NCBI GenBank assembly: GCA_027186245.1 | Contig: CP114485.1 | Span: forward strand, 6,944,001 to 7,008,000 | Source: Coriaria nepalensis | Taxonomy: Eukaryota; Streptophyta; Magnoliopsida; Cucurbitales; Coriariaceae | Direction of reading: 5' to 3' | Length of the DNA: 64,000 bases | Shown: piece after piece, positions 1 to 11,612 of the stretch | How positions within the stretch are numbered: the stretch's first letter is position 1 | How the letters are laid out: every line of letters begins with the position of its first letter | The notes under the pieces: generated by a model | Database searches by the model: none | The model's input: the letters and a program-made list of their open reading frames with translations, nothing else | What the model was told of the DNA's origin: nothing | Translations under genes and position numbers: made by a program

Positions 1-923
1 CACAAATGTTTTCCTCTCTTTTGTTTAGGGAATATTGTAATTAATTATTCTTCATATTCTTGCGTTGGTAATTAATCATGGCTCTACATTATTTTATGTA
101 GATAATGATGCCATTGAAGATGTGGATAATGGAGACATGTAATGTGATGGAGGATTGCTATGTATGGAAACAAACTGTTTTTTGTATGAAATTTCGGTTT
201 AAAATTTCAAGCTAGTACATTTGTATGTCTTTTGATGAATATCTATGTCTTTTGGTACATTTGAATGATAGAATATGTATGTCTTTTGAATTTGTGTTTT
301 GTTGTTTGAAGTCAAAATAGGGGTAATTGTTTGCTGGTAAAAATTAATCTAGAGTAGTAATTTGTGGCAAAATCTTTGGTAAAAATTACTAGAGTAGTAA
401 TCTAGAATATATATATCAGTGTTAGTTTGTGATAAATTTTGCGACAACATTTTGTATTATATATAGGGGTTATTAACTCGTAACATTTACTAATATGATT
501 GAGCAACACAAATCAACCGTTTATATAAACTCTGCAAGTTTATGAAAAATTTAGTAATACTATTTGGTATCACAAATAACGGTAATATTTTTAGATAATA
601 TTACTGTATTTACATAATTTAATTATTTTATTTACTAATACACAATGACAATATTTGTTCTGACATCATTAACTGTACTACTTAGCTGTAATAAAAACCA
701 ACTAATTTTTAGCAGCATAGGTTAGTGGGATAATTAGTTAAGCTCTATCCCGACTTTGAGCGACACCGACATGTCGCAAACATGTTCCAAAAACAAAATT
801 AGCGGCATGACAGTTGCTGATCCATGTTTATGCTACTAAAGTTTGTCGATAATGTGTTTTTACTGGCACGTTGTTCATTAGCGGTGCTCTTTTGTGCCGC
901 GAAAAAGTACATTTTTTGTAGCG
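1..923 (+). mobile_element. CACTA (En/Spm-type) transposon end with possible last exon
   Basis: The right edge reads TTGTAGCG (916-923). Its complement, CGCTACAA, is one base from the CACTACAA terminus of En/Spm-type DNA transposons. The 200 bases before it hold repeated GCGGC/GCCGC-type words (about 790, 880 and 895), as expected of CACTA subterminal repeats. At 100-101 a splice-acceptor-like TATGTAG is followed by a short acidic reading frame (DNDAIEDVDNGDM, stop at 140-142), which could be the last exon of an element-encoded protein. The rest is AT-rich 3' sequence. No left terminus or target duplication can be seen because the element runs off the window. The family call is an inference from the terminus and from the CACTA transposase remnant next to it. 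Confidence 0.38.
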
Positions 924-1121
924 ATAATTGAAAAGTGAGAAAACCCCCCAACAAAAATTCTCATATATATTTTTCTTTAATTTTTATTTCGATGTTCTTT
1001 CATCCCTTCACCGACGAGGTATTCTTGCGAGCAGATCTCCATGTTTTCTCTTTTCATCGAATTCTTCAAAATCACTATTTTTCTTTTTTCTTTTTACGCT
1101 CCCTTTATTTTATATGCAATT

Positions 1122-1570
1122 CTAGGTTGTCATCCTCCATAATTCGATCACAATGAATATCTGTTCTGTGAGTATGGCGTGCCCGACCCCTCTCTCTTCT
1201 GTATCCATAAACAGACCCACAATACGATGGTCTAACAACCATGATATGTCATCCATATTTTCCCTGTCACAAGTGTTAGTGTTTTGACCAATGGGGCTCT
1301 CACAATTATGTGTAACCTCCTTTGGTATGACAGGTACCTCACCACGATAAATCCATATCTTATAAGTGGGATCAAAACCATTACAAATAATATGACTCCT
1401 GACTTCATTTAGTTTAAGAGAAATTCTATTCATTCACAACCTACATGGACATGGAATTTCACCATCATCATATGTTACCCGTGCAGCTGATGAAAAGAAG
1501 TTGTTACCCCTGTCATAAAGTTTGAATCCATCCATTGGTGCACAACATCAATCCAATCTCTGTTTTCCAT
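1122..1570 (-). pseudogene. CACTA transposase N-terminal (transposase-associated) domain fragment
   Basis: Read from an ATG at 1570 on the minus strand, the sequence opens MENRDWIDVVHQWM. It is broken by a stop and frame change near 1475. It resumes with a Cys-containing stretch and then NEVRSHIICNGFDPTYKIWIY-RGE. This pattern (HLxxNGFxxxYxxWxxHGE) is the hallmark of the transposase-associated domain at the N-terminus of TNPD-type CACTA transposases. The catalytic part is missing: coding similarity stops near 1122. An N-terminal fragment with no transposase core cannot be functional. It lies on the opposite strand from the CACTA end at 1-923, so the two may come from different, nested elements. 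Confidence 0.6.
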
Positions 1571-4006
1571 GTGGTTAATCCCTATTATTGCACAGCTAAG
1601 TATTATACATGAATGAGTAAAATTAGTGTAATTCAAATTATGTATATATATATATATACCGACTACCATAATTCAAAATCCACAATTAAAGTGCATGACA
1701 ATTCATGAATATGATAAGGGTGATCATAATTATTCAGTTATAGCTATCCAAAGATATGCATTAATACTTCTTAGCCTGGTATAGAAAATATGTACTTATA
1801 ACAATGAAAGAAAATAACTACAAATTAATGTATCCGTATATATGTATAAAGCAATTGTAATAATCCGCAGGGTATTACCATATATGTAAATATATCTCTA
1901 TATATATATCAACCATCAACGATACATGTTCAAATATAAAAATCGTCTTGTTGCATTATACATATAATTCGAAATGTCTAATAAATATTAACTCAGAAAA
2001 CTATAGCGACAATGTCTGATATAGATATGACCATGGTAGTATACTTTCAGTAGCAAAAAAATTGCTTAGGTTCGCCTTTTCCCCCTACGTAAGCTATCCA
2101 AATGTGAAAGAGTCTTCTCAGATCTACAAGTTGATAAATGGGTGTAGGAAGTAAACAAGTATAATATATATAGAAGGAAGATACGGAAAATTTTAATATC
2201 CAAGTTTTAATGATGGAAAGGTTGAATAAATAAGGATTCACCACCTTCTTTATGTCATCCAACAACATCTACATGTGATACAGTACACTAAAGTTAAAGT
2301 TCAATCAAGTTAAATCTGTGAAATTGTAATTAAATTAGGCAACTTTTAGATAAATTTATGGTACATTACAATTTAGTTAGTCAATTATAAGTAAAACTTG
2401 TTACATTAGGCAGTTGAATTAAACATGCATGTAGGCATGACTGTTATATGGTCCCACGATTCGTAGATTCGTCCGAACTAGCTAGGAGAATGATTTACTA
2501 TGATGTAGTAGATATTTTTAATCATTTCAGATTCGAAAAATTGTTGGTTTAAGATTTCAATAACAATAACTGGAGTCTCGGTTAATCTACAATTTATACG
2601 GTGTAATAAATGCATAAATTAATGAGACTAAATTTGCCTCATGCATAAGTACAATAACAAAATACTAAATTTTCTAAGCTTTAGTATGGGAGTTAGATAG
2701 TGAAACTAGGGTTTAAGATAACCGATATAATTAATTGGAGTTCTGAACACCAGAATTAAGAATCAATATGTAAATGTAAATTTAGAATATCATCTCGATA
2801 ATAATTATGATTTGTCGAATTGTAAAGAGTAGTTTAATTTCGCTCATTAATTCCTAGTATTTATCAATTCTTAGCACTTATCAAATTCCTAGGATTTATG
2901 AAATTAAAATTGTTCTTTACCAGATTAATAGAAATAATATTAAGTTCCTTACCAGCTTAAGAATAATTATTACCCTGAGATTGTTCTTTAACAAATTGTA
3001 CTACATTAAATTTGATAAGTTCCTTAAGTTTAAGTTATCTTTCACATGTAATAACGGCATTAGGATCTCTTCTGAACAACATTCCATAATTAGATAACTT
3101 GGTACGTACATAGTTTACCGATCCAGATCAATATTGGGAAAGAAAGACAAAATCACCAATTATCAAGTAATAAAACTAATTAGTTTATCATAATCACTTT
3201 AACAAGTTTATCATAATCCATCCTACTAATTAATCAGAATAAAACTCACCACAATCGTCACAACCTCCTTCATCAGAAGAATCACCTTCTACATAACCGT
3301 CTTCTTCTCCCTCTTATATTATTAGTTCATCGCTGCTATCATCTTATTCACCATCTAACTGCAAACTTGAGAAATTGCTTCCAAATCATGCTTCTCATTC
3401 TTCGGAGTTGGACCACTAACATTCTGACTTCTACCGCATACACACAAACCGGTCATGTACTTGTACAATTGGAGTTCTTCCAAAGCACCACTTAACTGCT
3501 TTCATAGCACATTATTTTTATCCGTCGGAGTTGCTATTTGCGACTGCATACCTGCAACAACCATCCACTGTCTAGTGCTTCCTTCTACTGCCAGTCTCTT
3601 CACCATGGGCATGATATCAATCACAACATATTGAACTGCATCAGCTACTTTCCAGAAATGTCCTTTCTCCTCACCGTCTTTAAATAACTTGACCATTTTC
3701 TCTTGCATCATATAGAACCATTTTTTAAGATATAAGCCAATATATAAACCAGTTAGGATATATATACCAATTTCATATAGTACCATTTATCAAGATATAA
3801 ACCAATATATAGTACCATTTATTGTAATAAACCAGTTAAGATAGATACACAAATTTCATGCATTTGAGTATAAGAACATACGTTTTTCAGTTTCACATTC
3901 AACACAAAATTTTGAGTTACCTATGCCTCCTGACATATGCCAACACCATGCCTCCTAACATATGCCAACATCAACACATCATTTTCAGTTTCAATAACCT
4001 AATTAC
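1571..4006. other. AT-rich stretch without an assignable gene
   Basis: Mostly AT-rich non-coding sequence, including a TA dinucleotide run at about 1641-1658. Two minus-strand open stretches (2047-2268 and 3502-3786) are not recognised. The second reads through a plausible amphipathic region (KVADAVQYVVIDIMPMVKRL). It is followed leftward by a broken, Lys/Glu-rich frame to about 3240 and may be another transposon accessory protein remnant. That is only a guess from the transposon surroundings. Confidence 0.3.
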
Positions 4007-5954
4007 TGAAAATATATGCACGTCAAGCTAATTGGATTATACCTCATTGGTATTTATTTTATGAGATACAATCTTATTTATAAATATTAACGATAATAAT
4101 AGTAAACGCATTCATCTACTTATCATGTTTACTGTAAATAATATTATATGTTATTTATTATATATCATAATAAAATCCAGTATCTTATGTTATGTAGTTG
4201 AGATCATGATAGAAATCATACTAGTTGAGATACAAGCTGCTTAAAGCCTAAGATTTAAATTATTCATAGTCACAGGATTATAAAGAGGGATATTGATAAT
4301 CTGGATAGACTTATCATATATGTTATCTCTTAAAATATTTAAGATAGTTGTTCAAATGATCATTAATATTAGTAGAACATAAGTATAAATATATGAGTGC
4401 TTAGTAGAGACTAAGGATACTAACGTGACACTTAGATAATTCATGATGGTAACCATAGTAACTGTTAATAAAAATTATCTAATAACTAATATTTCATGTG
4501 GTCCCTTATACCTAAGATCACTATGGTATCTTATATGTCGTGTTTTATACTTTAACATCAGTTCAATAAACCCTAGCCAATGGTGAAATAGGGTGAAACG
4601 TTTTGATATAAAATATTTTACATGAAGGTTGTGACTGATCAAAATAGAATCCATCACTTCTACTTTTGGAAATTAATCATATGAGCTGTATATTTTATTG
4701 AACAATACAATCATTGCAATGTAGTATGATATGAAAATTTTTTTAGTAAATCTATTGTCTATATTCATTTAAGATACAACAGATCATAAATGTCTATTAA
4801 GGTTTAAAAGTTAAACAAATGGGAACATTGCCTAGATGAAAATATCATTATTGTACAGTTATTAGTTATAACAAGTTATTTTGGAAGATTATTACTTATG
4901 AACTTTGATAGAAGTCAATATTGGCTACAAGGTTTAAATTAATTAATTAAGAGATGATTGAATTAATCCCCTTATCAACGTGTTATGATACCTAATTGGT
5001 TACATATATTAAAGTTTATAAGTAACTCAGTTAAGTTCTCTACTAGAATTAGGAAAACTGGTCGTTTTAATTTTAGGGGTAAAATTACAATTTATATTAT
5101 AGGATGACTATAAGAGTAAAATGATAAATTTTTTATTTATTAAATCTAATATCGTACAACTCTACTAGCACAATTAAGCATGATATTAGTTTAGTTAGAA
5201 ATTAATAATTTACATCAATAATATTTATTTAATTATAAAAGTGTTCCGAGGATCTGTAATTAACAATTAAACATTAAATGGTTAATAGACTAATTTGTTA
5301 ATTGAATGTCATTAGCTAAATTAATCCAAGTTCTGATTAAATAATTTTTTCTACAAGCCAAATAAATAGTTGGCTATAAGGTGATCGGTAATGATCAATT
5401 GTTCACTTAACTAAATTAAGGAAATTTTTGACTAAGTCCATAATTTGTTGGGTTAAAGTTATAGGTTAATTTTTTGTAATATAAGAACTAAGAGAGCACT
5501 ATATAAACACTCTAATAAGCTGCCCTAATTATGAGGCTTTTCATACCCTCTTGGCCTAAATCCCTAAGTGGGGGAAAAGTTAGATTTTTTCTTTTCCTTT
5601 CCATGAGCTCTTCGAATTATGTGATGAATCTTAGAGTAGAATACAACGAGTGAACTAAACTATATGGATTACGATTACAAGATAAACACTTAGGCATCTC
5701 ATTTTGTCTATTGAATTCATTCATGATGAAGTAGCAAGAAGATTCATTGATTCTATATTAAGATCTTTAAGTTTTCTTAGATCTGAACTCTCTTAGTTTC
5801 CTATAATTGTTTTGTGCGTTCTATTAAATATATATTTGATGTATATTTGTATGATAGATCTTGATGTATGTTAATGAGTTTAATCCATATTTCATGTTAG
5901 ATCAAACAAAATTTAAATTACCACTTCTATTTATAGATTACTTGAATACTAACA
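4007..5954 (+). repeat. 5' LTR of the decayed copia element
   Basis: The LTR starts TGAAAATA and ends ACTAACA, directly before a tRNA-Met-type primer-binding remnant. A TATA box, CACTATATAAACACTC, lies at about 5498-5513 and would be the LTR promoter. Homology with the 3' LTR (from 8992) is clear in blocks but heavily diverged, pointing to an old insertion. Confidence 0.6.
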
Positions 5955-5955
5955 G

Positions 5956-5967
5956 TAGTATGAGAGC
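5956..5967 (+). promoter_or_regulatory. Primer-binding site (initiator tRNA-Met type), degenerate
   Basis: TAGTATGAGAGC matches the canonical copia primer-binding site TGGTATCAGAGC at 10 of 12 positions and sits one base after the LTR end. This position fixes the LTR/internal boundary. Confidence 0.6.
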
Positions 5968-7018
5968 CTTGATCATACCAATAAGCATATAAATTATTAT
6001 TTTAATTTAATATTTTATATGTTATTATTTTTGGATATTTTTTAGTGAATCTTGAATGCTTTTTGTGCTCGAAAACTAAATGAGTGATATCTAAAACTCA
6101 CACGATTGGATCGTTGAAAGAGCACCTTTCGTAGTAGCGAACCAATTTAGGGTTGATGTAGAGTGAATTTGACTCATTGCACAATAGCATATCATTTGGT
6201 ATATTTAAAGATCCAATCATTGGATCATTTGTAAATATTCAAAACAGGTAGATAAGATAATTTTCTAGAGAACCCAACAAGTAGATTGCTAATCGGATAC
6301 CTAAGGTGGCCTCGAGTAGCGGCGCAAGTAGCACTGTTGTTGCCATAGCACTTAGACAGAATCCTGATGTGTAGTGGTAGTACATTAATATATTTGGAGT
6401 TCTAAATGTTGGATCAATTTAAAACTTTTTAGAACATGTTGATAAGATAATTGCCCAAAAAATCAAAAAAATAGATCATCGATTGGACACCTAATGCGGT
6501 GGAAATATGTTTTTTATATTATATCCTAAAGGGATGTTAGGATATTGTTTATATCATACTCTGTAACAAAATATGTTTGTTATATGCCATTGCCTTCTCA
6601 TAGATAGTTTTTGTTTTTGAAAGAACTAATGCGAGTGTGAGAGAATTTGAAGAAATTCAAGAACCACAAAATATTAGAAATCGAGAATTTTATACTCATT
6701 GAACCGACATCTAAGATACTATAAAAAAGAGTAATTGTGAAATCTCAGAGTACACAACGGAATCATAGATCTAGTATATTTCTCGTGAACTCAAATGACA
6801 TAGATTTCTAATAGAAAATCTTAATAAGGGTCTAGTCATAGATGATGACCCTATGATATATTCTGAGCCTATGAATAGTTTGGATTTCGAGAAATAGATG
6901 CACCTAAAGGAATGATTTCCAAAGGATGCACATATATTACTTACACTTATAACCAGTAGTAATTACAAAATATGACAGGAGAATGTGAAAAATTATCATT
7001 CCAAACGATAACATCGAT

Positions 7019-7480
7019 TTAAAAGTGGGCATTTGCACAATTTTCGGGGACATCATGATACCCAATCATGGTTTCTGATGACCCATCATGCAAAAGCTCC
7101 TTGATTGCTGACTGCCTCTTTATTACTTCTTTTGCCGATTTCTGTCCCTTCAATGTTGGGCTTAATAATTTTTTACTTGAAGGACCACCAACCGATACTA
7201 CACTCTCCTTCCCGCAACGCAAAGTCCTTGTGTATTCGGATAAAACTCGAATGAAGCATATACGTTAACTAAATAGATAAAAAATAATATGAAGCTCATT
7301 AAATATGCCTAAGAATTTTACTACCATACCAGTCACATCAAGTTCATCATCGTGGCTATCAGGTTGAAGATCCCGACTGGTCGTAGATGACTCTAAAATA
7401 GCCTTCTCCCCTTTCTTGTTATGATTTGAGCAACTTTCCCATTCAGCTTTCCTGCACCCTCGACCTTAATGAGACAATAT
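7019..7480 (-). other. Unrecognised coding-like fragment inside the copia relic
   Basis: The minus strand has an open frame at 7019-7222 (SSKKLLSPTLKGQKSAKEVI and onward) with near-normal amino-acid composition. A second stretch at about 7340-7480 reads ESSTTSRDLQPDSHDDELDV. I do not recognise either. Lying antisense inside a copia relic, they may be part of another inserted element or a captured gene piece. An overlapping plus-strand frame of similar length (7068-7268) makes chance equally possible. Confidence 0.2.
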
Positions 7481-7759
7481 CGGGGAACCATAAATCCTTC
7501 AACCAAGCAAATCAATCAGTCACACATGTAAGATAAAGTTTCAAAATCTAAGCATTACCATTTAGACAAACCCAATATGCATATCCTATTACAAACCCGA
7601 GCCAAATAAGAGTTTATTATGAAATGCATAAGCAATGATATTCAGTCTATCAGTGAAACCTACTCATCTCATAAATGCATGCATATTTAATCTCAAACCT
7701 AATTAGCTTAATGGGTATAGACTTTCATTATTCCTGCCAATGAGTCATGGAATCTTAAT

Positions 7760-8991
7760 ATTTAAGATGATGTTGCCTAAGACACAAGAGGAGAGACGAT
7801 TCATGTTTGGGATTTCCTTCGCTTTGGCAATATGATCCATTATGCATATTGTGTTATGTATGAGGACCATATATAATCTATGCTCTAGAGTGTCATGAGT
7901 AGTTTTTAAGATAATTCCAAACTTAAGAAATTTGATTGCGATTCATGGAGAATGCGATTTCAGATATTTGAATGCTTCACATGCTTGAATTTAATATGTA
8001 TCGATAAAGGTAAGTTGGTCTTAGGATTTATTTTTGGAACGCAATGGTGGAGCAGTAAAGTTGGAAATAGTTCCAAAGCAGAAAACTACAACACTTAAAT
8101 CCACCATAAAGACTACATATATTGTGGCTTCCAAAGTAACCATAAAAGTTGTTTGGATGAAAAAGTTCATGACTGAACTTAGTTCATATCATTCTTAATT
8201 ACGTAGTATTGTACTATGATAATCAGAGTGCAAACACAAACTAAGGAACTTAGGTCTCATCAAGAATTCAAAACATGTGCTATAATGTTTATAACCTAAA
8301 TCTGAAAGGCAATCGGAAGAGGTGACATGAACATTAACATGCAATATGATCCATCATGCATACCATATTATGAACATTAACATTAACAAGACTGAATATA
8401 ATATATGCTATAAAGTGTTATTAGCAATTTTCAAGATCATTCAGAAGCGAAGCAATTTGATTGTGATTCATGGAGAATAATATTGAGAAAGTTGAATGCT
8501 TCATAGGCTTTTATTTTCAATACATATCACCAAAAGTAAATCAGTCTTAGGGTTTATTTTTGGTACTTAATGGTGGAGTAGTAAAATTGGAAAGAGTTCC
8601 AAAGCAGGAAACTACTGCAATTAATCCATAATAGAGGCTGAATATATTATGGCTACCAAAGTAACCTTAGAAGTTTTTTGCATGAAAATGTTCTTGATTG
8701 AACTTGGTTCCTATTATTCTCAATTACATAGTATGATACTATGATAATCAGAGTGCAACGTGCAAACTAAGGAACCCAAGTCTAATAAGGAATTTAAAAC
8801 ACATGCTATGACGGCCATCACCTAATTCCAAAAGGTAGTCGGAAGAGGTGACATGAACATTAACCGGGTTGAAACTAGTGACAACATAATTGATCCACTA
8901 ACAAAGGCGATTTTCTTACAAATATTTGATCGTCATCGTAATAATATGGGAACTAGACATTTAATCAATTGACTTAGGACAAGTGGGAGAT
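7760..8991 (+). pseudogene. Duplicated copia RNase H/C-terminal region plus polypurine tract
   Basis: Two copies of the same roughly 550-650-bp segment lie in tandem, at about 7770-8340 and 8345-8985. Each carries the remains of a copia RNase H (a GGAVVWK-like string followed by an EAEYIAA-like string), then a CDNQSA-like string and a basic tail. Both are riddled with stops and frameshifts. Only the second copy leads into the polypurine tract (8981-8991) and 3' LTR, so the first is the extra one. RNase H removes the RNA template during reverse transcription; neither copy can be active. Confidence 0.55.
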
Positions 8992-10865
8992 TGAAAGTAA
9001 TATATTCGCTAAGCTAATCGGGTTAGATTTGATGGGTATATCATTTGTGTGAAAATCTTTGTGTTATGTATATTAGCAACTAAATGAAATATTCATTAGT
9101 GTAGGCATTACATTTATCATGTTTATTATTTAATTGGAATAATATTATACGTTTTACCCAATTTATTACATATCATTTTAAAGTCCTAAGTTTTACGTTA
9201 TGCACTTTAACTTGTGATAGAGATTATAATAGATGAAATTCAACTAGCTAAATGCCTAATAGTTAAATTGTTTGTAGTTAGAGGATTACTAAGATAGGAT
9301 AATCCATTATGACTATTACATATAATATTTTCTTAATATTTATGATGGTTATTCTCATGACCATCATTCTTAGATAATGTCAAGATAACTATGTACGTGT
9401 TTAGTAAAGACTATATCACTTAATATGATCACATGGATACATCTCGATGGTAATAATACTAACTATTAATGAGATTTATCTAGTGATTCTTAGATCACCA
9501 TGAAATCTTATGTATGGGGTTCCATACTTTGACATCACTCAAAAAGACCCTAGCCAAGGATTACGTTAGGTGAAGTATGATATGAAATGAGTTTATGCAA
9601 AGCCATTATCTAAGGTTGTTTATGTTAGAATGGTTTATATGATTTATCGATTAGAGTTTAATAGTTGAACACTACCCTAGGATGAATCCGAACATTAGCC
9701 AGATAGAAGGATCAAATTGCATGGTAATTGTCACAAAGACTTCTTATGGAAGATGTCTTACTTCTCATTTCATATATGTCGTTGACACTTTGCTAGAAGT
9801 CAATTTTAATCTAGAAGTTAAGTTAATCAATCATGAAGATGATTAGAATTAACTTAAGTATTCTAATTAAAAATTGGATAAAATCACAAAGGTTGTGAAA
9901 CTCTACTACCGACATGTAGAAACTAATTGGTCGAATACATAAGAAATGCATGAACTCAATCAATAATTTTATAGTTTAAGGGAATGGAGTAGTTTAATTA
10001 TATAGGAAAATAAATTCAACAAAGTATTACGTATAATTAAATATGCTAAGTGAAGTTTAATCATGCTAAGTTAAGAAATACATGATTCAAAGAGTTTAGA
10101 ATATGCTAGTAATGTGATATAATTGGTTAATTTTAGATATCATGCAGTTTTGCTCCTACTTCTCATTCACCTAGGAGAAACTCTAGAAGTGAAGTTTAAG
10201 GAAAACAATCACAGATGGAACACACAATCAATCAAAATTATGACCTCTAATGGAAGAGAGAAATTTTATGCAAAGAAGTATGATATGAAAAGAGTTTGTA
10301 GTCATTCTCTAAGTTGCTTAGAGTTAGAATGACTTATATGATTTATTAATTAGGGTTTAACAATTAACTCATACTATAGGACAAATCAGAATATTGGTCA
10401 GATGGAATGATCAAATTGCATAGTAGTGGTCACAAAGAATTCTTATAGAAGATGTCATACTTTTCATCTCACGGGTGTTGTTGAAATTTTTCTAGAAATC
10501 AATTTTTGTCTACAATTTTAAGTTAATCAATCATGAAGATGAATAGAATTAACTAAAGTAATAAGATTAAGAATCATCTAAAATCACAAAGGGTACTGAA
10601 ACCTTATTACCGGAATGATATAAAACCTGATCAGTCAAACACATAAAAATTACATGAACTCAATAAATACTTTTATAGTTGAAAAGGAAGGAACAATTTA
10701 ATTATATTGAAAAATCAATTTCATATAGTGTTAAATTAATTAAATATATTATACATGATTTAAAGAGTTAAATCAGTATATACTAATAATGATTATTAAG
10801 TAATTATTTAATTTAATATGTTAATTCTGATATTTTGTAACTTTCCTCCTACTTCTATTTCACAA
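8992..10865 (+). repeat. 3' LTR of the decayed copia element, with internal duplication
   Basis: The LTR starts directly after the polypurine tract. Blocks resemble the 5' LTR (for example the ATTATAC...TTACATATCAT and CTAGCCAA regions). Within it, about 9565-10110 and 10275-10760 are direct repeats sharing strings such as TTAATCAATCATGAAGATGA, GATCAAATTGCAT and CATGAACTCAAT. The LTR stops being recognisable where hAT subterminal sequence begins near 10.87 kb. Confidence 0.5.
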
Positions 10866-10929
10866 GTGGCATGGCCCGGTTCAACTACGGAACGACACAG
10901 CCATAGTAACAGGCCATAAACGTGTTATG

Positions 10930-11180
10930 CCAGTCCATGAGCTCATGTCGTGCCATGACGGCCTGTGGGCCCGTATCGTGTTGTACTGGCCCGTGGGCCC
11001 ATACCGTACAGTGCCAGCCCGTGGGCACGGTACTCGTACCGTGTCGTGCCAGCCCGTGGGCACGGTACTCGTACCGTGTCGTGCCAGCCCGTGGGCCTAT
11101 ATCGTGTTGTGCTGGCCCTTGAGCCCGTACTGTGCGGTGCCGGCCCGTGGACTCATGCGGTGTCATGCCGAAGAGTTGAT
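10930..11180. repeat. GC-rich hAT subterminal repeats, including a 35-bp tandem
   Basis: The word GCCCGTGGGC and close variants recur about seven times in 250 bp. A 35-bp unit beginning GTGCCAGCCCGTGGGCACGG is present perfectly at 11011-11045 and 11046-11080, with a partial third copy from 11081. Within it, GGTACTCGTACC is nearly its own inverted repeat. In hAT elements such subterminal motif clusters are bound by the BED zinc finger of the transposase. Open frames on both strands here are by-products of the repeat. Confidence 0.7.
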
Positions 11181-11612
11181 GACTATTATATATTTTTCTT
11201 ATGTTCAAATGTTTAGATGTTTTCTTATTTATGTTATACTAGATGGAGAATGCAGATGCAAACCAGAGAGGGGATCCGAGAGAAATAAAAGGATTTGGAG
11301 TTTGGACACCTCAGGTCCTCAAGTCTCAAGAAGATGAGCAGATGAAAAAGTAGTTCATGTACTATTAATAATTAAAATTATAAATAAATTATAAAAAGTA
11401 TTATTTGGCCAAAAAAGATCTTACATTAATCGAAAGATTTCAATGTACAAAATGATTTATAGTGAAAAAAGCCTTCCTGGCCACAATAGGGGAAAAACTA
11501 GTCATCAACTTATGACACAAGATATAAAAATGAAAAATAATAATAATAATAAATTTACAATTATATATCGAATTCTCTAAATTTTAGAACTATCTCCTAC
11601 TCCTACTCCTTC

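Larger units (their letters stand above)
4007..10865 (+). mobile_element. Large decayed Ty1/copia element (plus strand)
   Basis: A 5' LTR (4007-5954) is followed by a primer-binding-like site (5956-5967), relic pol sequence, a polypurine tract AAGTGGGAGAT (8981-8991), and a 3' LTR starting TGAAAG at 8992. The two LTR starts align by eye: TGAAAATATATGC... and TGAAAGTAATATA..., then CAAGCTAATTGG and TAAGCTAATCGG. Pol similarity survives at about 6790-7000 (DDPMIYSEPMNSLDFEK, like the segment that precedes copia reverse transcriptase) and at 7760-8985 (RNase H and C-terminal region, present twice). No long frame is open. The 3' LTR contains an internal duplication and is interrupted by a hAT transposon at about 10.87 kb, so its true end and target duplication are not seen. 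Confidence 0.62.

Noticed and set aside
10881..11337. Several overlapping open frames on both strands rich in Pro, Arg, Trp and His
   Set aside because: They are produced by the GC-rich repeated GCCCGTGGGC words of the hAT end; frames open on both strands are a sign of repeat composition, not of coding.
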